The notes under the pieces are model-generated. The model had not been told where the DNA came from and made no database searches. It was given only the letters and a program-made list of their open reading frames with translations. Shown here in pieces: positions 1 to 6,040 of a stretch of DNA of 6,267 nt. The stretch is taken from positions 1 to 6,267 of the forward strand of contig JBBSMS010000176.1 in NCBI GenBank assembly GCA_038233055.1. Reading direction: 5' to 3'. This DNA is from Salsipaludibacter sp038233055. Its GTDB lineage: Bacteria; Actinomycetota; Nitriliruptoria; Nitriliruptorales; Nitriliruptoraceae. How positions within the stretch are numbered: the stretch's first letter is position 1; each line of letters begins with the position of its first letter. A program made the translations under genes and the position numbers.

Positions 1-246
1 GACGTGTGCGAGACCGACCCCGGCTTTGACGTCGACGTGACGATCGACTCGACCTTGCGGGCCCTCACCCGGATCTGGCGGGGCGACCTCGACTGGTCCG
101 CGGCGCTGCGGTCGGGCGACGTCGTGCTGCACGGTGCGTCCACGCTGCAGGAAGGTCTCCGGCGCTGGCTCAAGCTGTCCCCGTTGGCTTCCACGCCACG
201 GCCCGGCCACGAGCCCGTCCGCGTCCCCGAGGCCGTCGGCGCCTGA
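1..246 (+). CDS. C-terminal part of HxlR-type winged-helix regulator with SCP2-like domain (5' truncated)
   Basis: Only the last 81 residues are in the window; the reading frame is open from base 1 and ends with TGA at 244-246. The visible part begins with an acidic stretch, then the pattern DVDVTIDSTLRALTRIWRGD, then RSGDVVLHG and RWLKLSPLAS, ending in a Pro-rich tail. From memory of the family, this series (a beta strand, 'LRALT.+W.GD', 'AALRSG.+.L.G', 'W..LSP.A..PRP') is typical of the SCP2-like ligand-binding domain that follows a winged helix-turn-helix in many actinobacterial HxlR-family regulators. The DNA-binding part would lie upstream and is not visible, so the assignment rests on the C-terminal pattern alone. 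The gene converges with the secreted-enzyme gene and shows no evident link to the sugar locus. Alternative: a stand-alone SCP2 sterol-carrier-like protein. Confidence 0.6.
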   Translation, partial: DVCETDPGFDVDVTIDSTLRALTRIWRGDLDWSAALRSGDVVLHGASTLQEGLRRWLKLSPLASTPRPGHEPVRVPEAVGA

Positions 247-268
247 TTCGGTTCGGGAACCTTCAGGC
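241..268. terminator. Candidate bidirectional hairpin terminator overlapping the stop codon
   Basis: GCCTGA (241-246, which includes the TGA stop) is the exact reverse complement of TCAGGC (263-268). Inside it GGTTC (250-254) pairs with GAACC (257-261), at least as GGTT/AACC with a four-base loop. Together these make a two-tier stem between the ends of two convergent genes. There is no T-run on either side, so this would be a U-less terminator of the kind proposed for GC-rich actinobacteria. Function is inferred from position only. Confidence 0.4.
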
Positions 269-328
269 CCCCGTCCTCGCCTCGTCCGGGAGGTGCCCGA
301 CCTGCCGATCTCGGCATTGCGCGCAGGC

Positions 329-373
329 GGACGACGGGCCGCGCCGCGGCGTCCATGGCCGCGAGCGCCGGCC
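329..373. other. GC-rich inverted repeats just past the stop of the secreted-enzyme gene
   Basis: On the minus strand this stretch begins 13 nt beyond the enzyme gene's stop codon. GGCCG (357-361) pairs with CGGCC (369-373) around a 7-nt loop. GGACG (329-333) pairs with CGTCC (350-354) around a GC-rich interior with a few more pairs and mismatches. Either could help end the minus-strand transcript. In DNA this rich in GC such short stems also arise by chance and no T-run follows, so this is only a weak terminator candidate. Confidence 0.25.
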
Positions 374-386
374 AGGTGCCGCGACC

Positions 387-2522
387 TCAGCCGCCGTGGA
401 CGACCGCGAAGCCGCCGGGCTCGACCCGCACCGTGATGGTGTCACCCGCTGCCGTCCGCGACCAGGTCGGGTTGCCCAGGGCGTCGAAGGCCGCCGCGGT
501 CACTGCGTCGGCCCCGTCCAGGGTCACGGCCTGGCGACGGGGGCGCTGGTCGAAGCTCCGCAGCACGGCCTGCCCACGTCCCGCGCCGTCGTCGGCCAGG
601 ACCAGCCATTCCAGTGCGGGCTGGACCAGCACCGCGTCCAGCCGGGCCGTCTCGCGGGCCCGCACCGAGCGGACCTCCACCGTCGTCGCGCCCGCGTCGA
701 CGCGTCGTGACAGTACGCCCCCGAGGTCGAAGTACCCGTCCGTGGGGGTGATGCCGGGCGGTCCGGCGCCGCCCTGGTCGACCACGCCGGCTGCCGCGCC
801 GTCGATCCCGACGCGCGTCAGCGGGCCAATGCCCTGGTGGCGTTCGAACACCGGCTGGAGCCACTGGCGGTCGGTCGTCGGCAGGTTGACCGGGATCGAC
901 ACGCTCGCGCGGGCCGGCAGGGACAGGTACGACCCGCCGCTCCACAGGCCCTCGCCGGTCCAGGCCTCGGCCGGGGTGACGACCGCGGCCCCCTCGCTCC
1001 ACGTGCCCGACTCGGCCTCGACCAGTTGCCAGGTCACGTGGTCGCGGCGCTGGGCGACCATCGCCCACGACGCGACGTCGGGGTGGGCATCCAGTGCGAG
1101 CATCGACAGGATGCCGTGGATGCTCGACTCGGCCCCGCTGTTGCGGTTGATGACCCCGTCGGGGTTGATGCCGTCGAAGGTGCGCCCGGTCGCCGGGTCG
1201 TACATCGGCTCACCGGCCGGGTTGTTGCCGAAGTACCACGCACCAGCCAGGCCGGCGAGCCCGTCGAAGGCATCCGCGCCCCCGGCGTCGGCGACGGCGA
1301 GCAGGTTCTGCAGGGTCGCGTCGGCGCCGTAGGCGATCTGGGTCCGGTCCGACGGTGCCGGCAACCAGCCGTTCTCGGCACCGCCCTGGGCCAGCACGTG
1401 CGGGGTGAACGACCCGACCGTTCGGCGTGCGGTGGTCAGCAGCGCGCCATCACCCAGCGCCTGCGATGCCACGGCCAGTGACCCGGCCATCTGGTCCCCC
1501 CACGCGTGCCAGATGGTGCGCGAGCCGACGTAGGGGATCAGTGCGCGGTAGGGCCAGTCGTGGGTGGTCCCCAACTGCATCATCGCGATGCCTTCGGACA
1601 ACTGCGCCAGCACCTCGGATGCTTCACCGCCGACGGTCGCGTCGCCGCCAGCCTGCACGAATGCGGACAACCCGTACACGGCCTCCGACGATGCGTCGGC
1701 ACCGTCGGCGATCAGCCACGCGGGCCAGTCCAGTCCGTCCACGACCTGCGTCTCCCCGTACTCGCCCAGGACCTCGCGCTGGACGGCGTCGATCGACAAC
1801 TGCATGCGATCGGCCAGGAACGCGGCGAAGTCCGGGTCGTCGTCGACGAAGGTCGCATAGCCCTCGCCCAGCGCCCAGATGGTCCGGGCGACCCAGTAGG
1901 CGTCGGCAGAGTCACTGGGATCGGGCAGTTCGACCGGGTCAGCGCTGGGGTTCAGGGTCCCGTCCGGCTGCATCCACAACACCACGTTGCCGGCATTCGG
2001 ACCGGTCGTGGTCTGCATGAAGGTCAGCCCGCGCAGCAGTTGCCGGGCCTGGTCACGGCTGGAGGTGGACCCGGTCAGTTCCCAGTGGCGCAGGAAGGCG
2101 ACTGCGTCGCGCGAGATGTCGTCGGCGTTGAACGCGCCCTGTCCCCACGTGTCGGTGGCCGGGTCGTAGGCCCCGCCGCCGACACGCTCGTAGACCCCGC
2201 CGTCGCGCCGGTCGGCATAGGTCCAGAGCACGCCGACCTCGGGCTCCTCGGACAGCCGGTAGGTGGTGTGGCCGGCCTGGGCCGGGGGAGCGACCACGTC
2301 GCCCAGGAACTCCAGGTGCGCCATGTTGGCCAGCGGCGCCGGGTCGGCCGCCAGCGGCGCCGGGTCGGCCGACTGGGCCGTCGACGTCGTCGCCAACGAA
2401 CCCACCAGTGCGACCACGGCGACGGCGGTGGCGACCGCCCTGCCCGGATTGGCGGGTGTGCGCCGGCGTGCGGGCGGGGCGTGGGCACCCGGGGTGCCCG
2501 GCGGGGTGGGGGATGTCGACAT
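387..2522 (-). CDS. Secreted six-hairpin glycosidase-like protein with C-terminal carbohydrate-binding-like domains
   Basis: A 711-residue protein, probably an extracellular glycan-active enzyme; family and substrate are not recognised with certainty. Residues 19-50 form a signal peptide: an RRR-containing basic start, a hydrophobic Ala/Val/Leu core (about 29-44), and a likely cut near AQSA (49-52). A tandem ADPAPLA repeat follows. Residues about 85-480 are helix-rich and fit an (alpha/alpha)6 toroid: DSADAYW (204-210), DWPAWLIADGADASSEAVYG (265-284), TIWHAWGDQM (336-345), then AWYFGNNPAGEPMYDP.TG..DGI (428-452) and NRNSGAES (459-466). The last two resemble the closing motif of six-hairpin proteins found beside sugar-utilisation genes. 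Residues about 500-625 start with VEAESGTWSEG and end TTVEVRSV, like CBM6/CBM35-type beta-sandwiches. Residues about 637-711 look like a final beta-domain. The start at 2522 is chosen over an upstream ATG at 2672 because GAGGA lies 7 nt before it, a signal peptide follows, and the longer form would run into the divergent regulator gene. Divergent from, and probably repressed by, the LacI protein. Acidic catalytic residues cannot be assigned by eye. Confidence 0.75.
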   Translation of the reverse strand: MSTSPTPPGTPGAHAPPARRRTPANPGRAVATAVAVVALVGSLATTSTAQSADPAPLAADPAPLANMAHLEFLGDVVAPPAQAGHTTYRLSEEPEVGVLWTYADRRDGGVYERVGGGAYDPATDTWGQGAFNADDISRDAVAFLRHWELTGSTSSRDQARQLLRGLTFMQTTTGPNAGNVVLWMQPDGTLNPSADPVELPDPSDSADAYWVARTIWALGEGYATFVDDDPDFAAFLADRMQLSIDAVQREVLGEYGETQVVDGLDWPAWLIADGADASSEAVYGLSAFVQAGGDATVGGEASEVLAQLSEGIAMMQLGTTHDWPYRALIPYVGSRTIWHAWGDQMAGSLAVASQALGDGALLTTARRTVGSFTPHVLAQGGAENGWLPAPSDRTQIAYGADATLQNLLAVADAGGADAFDGLAGLAGAWYFGNNPAGEPMYDPATGRTFDGINPDGVINRNSGAESSIHGILSMLALDAHPDVASWAMVAQRRDHVTWQLVEAESGTWSEGAAVVTPAEAWTGEGLWSGGSYLSLPARASVSIPVNLPTTDRQWLQPVFERHQGIGPLTRVGIDGAAAGVVDQGGAGPPGITPTDGYFDLGGVLSRRVDAGATTVEVRSVRARETARLDAVLVQPALEWLVLADDGAGRGQAVLRSFDQRPRRQAVTLDGADAVTAAAFDALGNPTWSRTAAGDTITVRVEPGGFAVVHGG
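2329..2371 (-). repeat. Perfect 21-bp tandem duplication (two 7-residue units) at the mature N terminus of the enzyme
   Basis: Bases 2330-2350 and 2351-2371 are identical, and the base before each copy also matches. The unit length is a multiple of three, so it duplicates seven residues (ADPAPLA ADPAPLA, residues 52-65) without shifting frame. It sits directly after the predicted signal-peptidase site and makes a Pro/Ala-rich linker. The lack of any mismatch suggests a recent slippage event. Confidence 0.9.
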
Positions 2523-2543
2523 GGAGGTTTCCTCGATCGGCCG

Positions 2544-2572
2544 TTGACCGACCGTACTTAAACGTGTAAGAC
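2544..2572 (+). promoter_or_regulatory. Probable promoter of the LacI-type regulator and transporter genes
   Basis: TTGACC (2544-2549) is followed after 17 bp by TAAGAC (2567-2572). The -35 is good and the -10 weak (T1, A2 and A5 match). The -10 overlaps the right half of the operator, which would give self-repression. It overlaps the enzyme promoter almost completely, so polymerase could hardly occupy both at once. A start near 2579 would leave a leader of about 41 nt. Confidence 0.45.
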
Positions 2573-2578
2573 TGTCAA
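2551..2578 (-). promoter_or_regulatory. Promoter of the secreted-enzyme gene
   Basis: On the minus strand a perfect TTGACA (2578-2573) is followed after 16 bp by TACGGT (2556-2551), which matches the -10 consensus at the three most important positions (T1, A2, T6). Transcription would start near 2544, giving a leader of about 22 nt that contains the GAGGA ribosome site (2534-2530). The spacer encloses the LacI-type operator, so a bound repressor would block the polymerase directly. Confidence 0.6.
2557..2570. promoter_or_regulatory. LacI-family operator, 14 bp, CG-centred
   Basis: CTTAAACGTGTAAG is an imperfect palindrome: 12 of 14 positions are symmetric, and the mismatched pair is at positions 5 and 10. 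It has the central CG flanked by AA/TT-like half-sites that is usual for LacI-family operators, and it is an AT-rich island in GC-rich surroundings. It lies between the start codons of a LacI-type regulator and its divergent neighbour, overlapping the core promoter on both strands. Binding by the adjacent regulator is inferred from context. Confidence 0.72.
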
Positions 2579-2619
2579 CGGCCGGACAGCCGAGCGGCCC
2601 TAACCGACCCAGGACCTCC

Positions 2620-3678
2620 ATGCCCCGCCGCGTCACGATCGCTGACATCGCCGAGGCCACCGGCGTGTCCACGGCGTCGGTGTCCTATGCGCTCAACGAC
2701 CGCCCCGGCGTGTCCGAGGAGACCAGGGGTCGGATCCGGCAGGTGGCCGACGAACTGGGATGGCGGCCCAACCGCGCCGCCCGGGCGTTGGTCAACCAGC
2801 GCTCCACCTCGGTCGCGCTGGTGCTGCGTCGGATCCCGGACACGCTGGCCCTCGACCCGTTCTGGCCGGCCCTGCTGGCGGGGATCGAGCGTCGGCTGAG
2901 CGCGGCTGGCCACGTCCTGCTGCTGCGGATGGTCGACGACGATGACGAGGTCGAGGAAAGCGTCTATCGCGACCTCGCACAGTCCGGCTGTGCCGGCTTC
3001 GTGCTGACCGACCTGCGCGACGACGACCCCCGCTGTGCCCTGGTGGAGGAACTCGAGATCCCGGCCGTGGCGCTGGGACGGGCGCGCCAGTCGCCCGGCG
3101 TCGCCGCCGTCGAACTGGACGACCGGCCCGGGATCCGGGCCTGTGTCCGCCACCTGCTGGACCTCGGCCACCGCCGGATCGCCCACGTCGCCGGACGCCC
3201 GGGCATGGTGCACGCCCGTTCCCGTGAACAGGCCCTGCGCGCGGAACTGGCCACGGCCGGACTCGAACCCGTCGAGGTGGTGTCCGGTGACTTCACCGCC
3301 CAGGGCGGTGCGGATGCCACGAAGCGGCTGGTGTCGGGGGACGGCCCGATGCCGACCGCGATCGTCTACGCCAACGACCTGATGGCCACGTCCGGGATGG
3401 CCCTGCTGGCCGATGTCGGCTTGTCGGTGCCGGGCGACATCAGTGTCACGGGTTACGACGACGCACCGCTGAGCGCCCACCTGTCCCCGGCCCTGACCAC
3501 CGTCGCCACCGACGTCGTCGCCTGGGGCGAGGCCGCGGCCGACGCCCTGTTGCGCGGCATCGATGCCGGCCCGGTGCCACCGACGACGATGCCGCCACCA
3601 CGAATGGTGGTGCGCGCCAGCACCGGTCCCGCCCCCGACGAGCGCGAACTCGACGCCACCGAACCCGAAGTCACCTGA
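2620..3678 (+). CDS. LacI-family transcriptional regulator
   Basis: A 352-residue sugar-responsive repressor. Residues 5-25 (VTIADIAEATGVSTASVSYAL) are the classic LacI helix-turn-helix. WRPNRAARAL (48-57) is the hinge helix that inserts into the minor groove at the CG centre of the operator. Residues about 64-335 form the periplasmic-binding-protein-like effector domain, with HLLDLGHRRIAHVAG (178-192), PTAIVYANDLMATSGM (245-260) and VPGDISVTGYDDAPLSAHLSPALTTV (270-295), all hallmark segments of the family. Length matches the family, apart from an acidic, probably disordered tail (about 338-352). The ATG at 2620 has AGGA 5 nt upstream, and the helix-turn-helix begins at once, so this start is secure. 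It is divergent from the secreted-enzyme gene and lies 80 nt before the sugar-binding-protein gene, so it is the likely local repressor of both, relieved by the imported sugar or a derivative. The effector cannot be told from sequence. Confidence 0.95.
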   Translation: MPRRVTIADIAEATGVSTASVSYALNDRPGVSEETRGRIRQVADELGWRPNRAARALVNQRSTSVALVLRRIPDTLALDPFWPALLAGIERRLSAAGHVLLLRMVDDDDEVEESVYRDLAQSGCAGFVLTDLRDDDPRCALVEELEIPAVALGRARQSPGVAAVELDDRPGIRACVRHLLDLGHRRIAHVAGRPGMVHARSREQALRAELATAGLEPVEVVSGDFTAQGGADATKRLVSGDGPMPTAIVYANDLMATSGMALLADVGLSVPGDISVTGYDDAPLSAHLSPALTTVATDVVAWGEAAADALLRGIDAGPVPPTTMPPPRMVVRASTGPAPDERELDATEPEVT

Positions 3679-3713
3679 CCTGCCCGACTGACCTGCCCGA
3701 CTGACCTGTTCGA
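3675..3713 (+). repeat. Three 13-bp direct repeats over the end of the regulator gene
   Basis: CTGACCTGCCCGA occurs at 3675-3687 and 3688-3700, and again at 3701-3713 with two changes (CC to TT). The first copy contains the regulator's own stop codon. Because the period is 13, the TGA in each copy (3676, 3689, 3702) falls in a different frame, so all three plus-strand frames are closed here. It makes no obvious hairpin. Likely a slippage product; a role in regulation or coupling is open. Confidence 0.85.
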
Positions 3714-3748
3714 CCGACGCGGACGTGCACGCCACGGACGTGAGACAT

Positions 3749-3752
3749 GGAG
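3749..3752 (+). promoter_or_regulatory. Ribosome binding site that decides the start of the sugar-binding protein
   Basis: GGAG at 3749-3752 lies 6 nt before the ATG at 3759. The upstream in-frame ATG at 3747 partly overlaps this site and has no comparable purine run at the right distance. The later start also gives a more usual short basic signal-peptide start (MRTTT). Confidence 0.65.
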
Positions 3753-3758
3753 ATCCGC

Positions 3759-5108
3759 ATGAGGACGACCACATCCACCCGGACGGCAGTGCTGGCGCTG
3801 GCCGGCACGCTCGTGCTCGGGGCCTGTTCCGTGGGCCAGTCCGGCGGGGAGGGGGGCGGTGACCAGAACGCGACGGCCAGCGGCAACGAGGGCGGCGGCG
3901 ACACCGGCGGCGACACCGGCGGCGGCACCGGCGACATCTCGATCTGGTACTCCAACAACCCCGAGGAGATTGCCTGGGCCAAGGAAGTCATCCAGGCCTG
4001 GAACGACGACCATGCGGACGAGCAGGTCAGTGCCCAGGAGATCCCGGCCGGAGACTCCTCCGAAGAGGTCATCCGTGCGGCCATCACCGCCGGCAACGCA
4101 CCCTGCCTGATCTACAACACCTCACCTGCCGCGGTGCCGTCGTTTGAAAAGCAGCAGGGCCTGGTGGCGATGTCGGCGTTCGACGACGGGCAATCGTTCA
4201 TCGAGGATCGCATGGGTGACCTGGCCAGCCAGTACACCTCCGCCGACGGCGACTACTACCAGATCCCGTGGAAGTCCAACCCGGTGATGCTGCTCTACAA
4301 CAAGGACCTGTTCGAACAGGCCGGGCTGGACCCCGAGGACCCACCGTTGGGCACCTACGACGAGTTCCTGGACACCGCGAAGAAGGTCGTCGAGGGCAGT
4401 GACGCCACGGCTGCCATCTATCCGTCGCCCAGCGCGGAGTTCTTCCAGCCGTGGTTCGACTTCTACCCGTGGTTCGCCGCCGAGTCCGGTGGTGACCAGT
4501 TGGTCCAGGATGGCACCGTCCTGGCCGACGATCCGGATGCGCTCGCGGTCGGGGATGTTTGGGCCACCATCTACGCCGACGGCCTCGCTCCCAAGGAAGC
4601 CGCCCAGGCCGACGCCTTCGCCGACGGGACCTCTGCCATGAACTCGGCCGGTCCCTGGGCCGTGTCGGTCTACGGCGATGTCAACTGGGGGGTCGTGCCG
4701 CCGCCGACCTCCACCGGCACCGCCCCCGAAGACGTCTACACCTTCTCGGATGCCAAGTCGGTGGGCCTGTACACCGCATGTGACAATCGCCAGACCGCAT
4801 GGGAATTCACCAAGTTCTCGATGTCGGAGGAAAACGACCGCCTCCTGTTGGAGACCACCGGCCAGATGCCCCTGCGCACCGGCGTGACCGACCTCTATGC
4901 CGACTACTTCGAGGCCAACCCCCAGTACGCCCCGTTCGCCGATCAACTCGAGCGGGTCGTGGAGGTCCCGGTCGTCCCCAACTCCATCGAGGTGTGGCAG
5001 ACCTTCCGGGACGCGTGGTCGTCCAGTGTCATCTTCGGTGAACAGGAGGTCGAACCCGCATTCACGGATGCGGCATCGGAGATGAGTGACCTCATCGCGG
5101 AGGGCTGA
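3759..5108 (+). CDS. ABC sugar importer, extracellular solute-binding lipoprotein (family 1)
   Basis: A 449-residue binding protein that would sit on the outer face of the membrane, capture a sugar or oligosaccharide and deliver it to the permease pair. Residues 1-22 are a lipoprotein signal peptide with lipobox LGAC, making Cys23 the lipidated N terminus. Residues about 28-58 are a flexible Gly-rich tether with GGDT repeats. DISIWYSNN (59-67) opens the first lobe. YQIPWKSNPVMLLYNKDLFEQAG (167-189) is the family 1 signature seen in MalE-like proteins. FADGTSAMNSAGPW (287-300), WGVVPPP (310-316) and the late TTGQMPLRTGV (366-376) are typical second-lobe and hinge segments. The mature protein has two further cysteines, Cys116 and Cys341. 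An alternative ATG at 3747 would add four residues. The next gene follows after 2 nt. Ligand identity cannot be read from sequence; the many aromatic residues at 229-239 could suit sugar stacking. Confidence 0.93.
   Translation: MRTTTSTRTAVLALAGTLVLGACSVGQSGGEGGGDQNATASGNEGGGDTGGDTGGGTGDISIWYSNNPEEIAWAKEVIQAWNDDHADEQVSAQEIPAGDSSEEVIRAAITAGNAPCLIYNTSPAAVPSFEKQQGLVAMSAFDDGQSFIEDRMGDLASQYTSADGDYYQIPWKSNPVMLLYNKDLFEQAGLDPEDPPLGTYDEFLDTAKKVVEGSDATAAIYPSPSAEFFQPWFDFYPWFAAESGGDQLVQDGTVLADDPDALAVGDVWATIYADGLAPKEAAQADAFADGTSAMNSAGPWAVSVYGDVNWGVVPPPTSTGTAPEDVYTFSDAKSVGLYTACDNRQTAWEFTKFSMSEENDRLLLETTGQMPLRTGVTDLYADYFEANPQYAPFADQLERVVEVPVVPNSIEVWQTFRDAWSSSVIFGEQEVEPAFTDAASEMSDLIAEG
3894..3929 (+). repeat. 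Three 12-bp repeats coding the Gly/Asp/Thr tether of the binding protein
   Basis: GGCGGCGACACC occurs at 3894-3905 and 3906-3917, and a third copy at 3918-3929 differs by one base (GAC to GGC). It codes GGDT-GGDT-GGGT within the tether (residues 46-57) between the lipidated Cys23 and the folded domain. Being in frame, copy number can vary without harm, as is common in lipoprotein tethers. Confidence 0.85.
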
Positions 5109-5110
5109 CG

Positions 5111-6040
5111 ATGTCGGCCACCGACACCTCGCCCGCCGAGTCCGGGACCCACCACAGCCTGGGTCGGCGGGTCTTCGGCAAGCACCCGATCGGCTACCTG
5201 TTCGCCGGCCCCTACGTGCTCTTCTGGCTGGCGCTGTTCGCGTACCCGCTGTACCTGGCCGTCTACATGTCGTTCCGGGACTGGTTCTTCGCCGCTCCCG
5301 GCGCGGTGGTGGAGCGCCCGTTCATCGGCTTGCAGAACTATGCCGAGGTCATCGCCGACCCGGCGGTCCGCAGGGCCGCCCTCAACGTGGGCATCTTCAT
5401 CCTCATCAACGTGCCGCTGACGGTGGTCGTGGCCATGGTCCTGGCGGCCGCGCTCAACCGGGCCCTGCCACTGCGGACGTTCTTCCGGGCCGCGTACTAC
5501 GTGCCCTACGTCACGGCCAGCGTGGCCATGATCGCGGTGTGGCTGTTCCTGTTCAGCAACACCGGGCTGGTCAACGAGGTCCTGGGTCCGCTGGCACCGG
5601 AGCCGTCCTGGCTCATCAACCAGGCCTGGGCGATGCCCATGATCGCGTTGTTCGCGACGTGGAAGCAACTCGGCTTCTACGTGCTGCTGTACCTCGCGGC
5701 CATGCAGTCGATCTCCGAGACCCTCTACGAAGCTGCCGAGGTCGACGGAGCCACCACGTTGCGCAAGTTCTGGTCGGTGACGGTTCCCGGCGTGCGTTCC
5801 AGCACCACCCTGGTCGTGGTGCTTGCCACGATCACCGGGGCCAACTTCTTCACCGAGCCATACCTGCTGACCGGCGGTGGGGGGCCCAACGGCGCGTCGG
5901 TGTCGCCGGTCCTGCTGATGTATCGCGCCGGCATTGAACAGGGTGACGCCGGCTGGGCTGCTGCCCTGGGCGTGCTCCTGGCCATCATCGTGATGGCAGT
6001 GTCCGGTTTCAGCCAATTCGTCCTGGAGGATCGCGAATGA
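5111..6040 (+). CDS. ABC sugar importer permease, MalF/UgpA type
   Basis: A 309-residue inner-membrane subunit of a CUT1-type importer. Six membrane segments can be seen at about 28-52, 92-115, 131-149, 172-200, 232-250 and 283-303. The EAA loop that docks onto the ATPase is EAAEVDGATTLRKFWSVTVP (207-226), with the conserved G and the closing P in place. TEPYLLTGGGGPNGAS (248-263) is the typical MalF-type loop after segment five. The start at 5111 is 2 nt past the previous stop, with GGAGGG at 5099-5104 six nt before it, so translation is probably coupled. Its last bases overlap the start of the next permease (ATGA). The N terminus has a polar leader of about 25 residues, as usual for this subunit. 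Confidence 0.95.
   Translation: MSATDTSPAESGTHHSLGRRVFGKHPIGYLFAGPYVLFWLALFAYPLYLAVYMSFRDWFFAAPGAVVERPFIGLQNYAEVIADPAVRRAALNVGIFILINVPLTVVVAMVLAAALNRALPLRTFFRAAYYVPYVTASVAMIAVWLFLFSNTGLVNEVLGPLAPEPSWLINQAWAMPMIALFATWKQLGFYVLLYLAAMQSISETLYEAAEVDGATTLRKFWSVTVPGVRSSTTLVVVLATITGANFFTEPYLLTGGGGPNGASVSPVLLMYRAGIEQGDAGWAAALGVLLAIIVMAVSGFSQFVLEDRE

Larger units (their letters stand above)
2538..2584. repeat. Perfect 11-bp inverted repeat framing the divergent promoters
   Basis: CGGCCGTTGAC at 2538-2548 is the exact reverse complement of GTCAACGGCCG at 2574-2584, with 25 bp between the arms. Each arm carries the TTGAC core of one -35 element, facing inwards, so the two promoters are near mirror images. 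The axis (base 2561) is about 2.5 bp off the axis of the 14-bp operator inside. It could be part of an extended regulator site or simply reflect the symmetric -35 elements. Confidence 0.7.

Noticed and set aside
355..1481. Plus-strand open frames of 325 and 214 codons opposite the secreted enzyme
   Set aside because: Composition is Arg/Ala/Ser/Pro-biased without domains, and both lie wholly opposite the enzyme gene, whose protein has coherent motifs up to its stop.
2523..2672. N-terminal extension of the secreted enzyme by 50 residues from an ATG at 2672 (minus strand)
   Set aside because: It would put the promoter and operator region inside the coding sequence, overlap the start of the regulator gene, and bury the signal peptide. 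The ATG at 2522 has a ribosome site and gives a proper signal peptide.
3679..3758. A separate promoter or second LacI operator before the sugar-binding protein gene
   Set aside because: No -35/-10 pair with acceptable spacing and no AT-rich palindrome is seen. CGTGCACG (3724-3731) and two CGGACGTG copies 15 bp apart are present, but these are too short and GC-rich to call.
2575..3774. 399-codon open frame antisense to the LacI-type gene
   Set aside because: It is rich in Gly, Arg, Gln and His with no recognisable domain, and it opposes a gene with clear family motifs along its whole length. Such frames are expected in GC-rich DNA.
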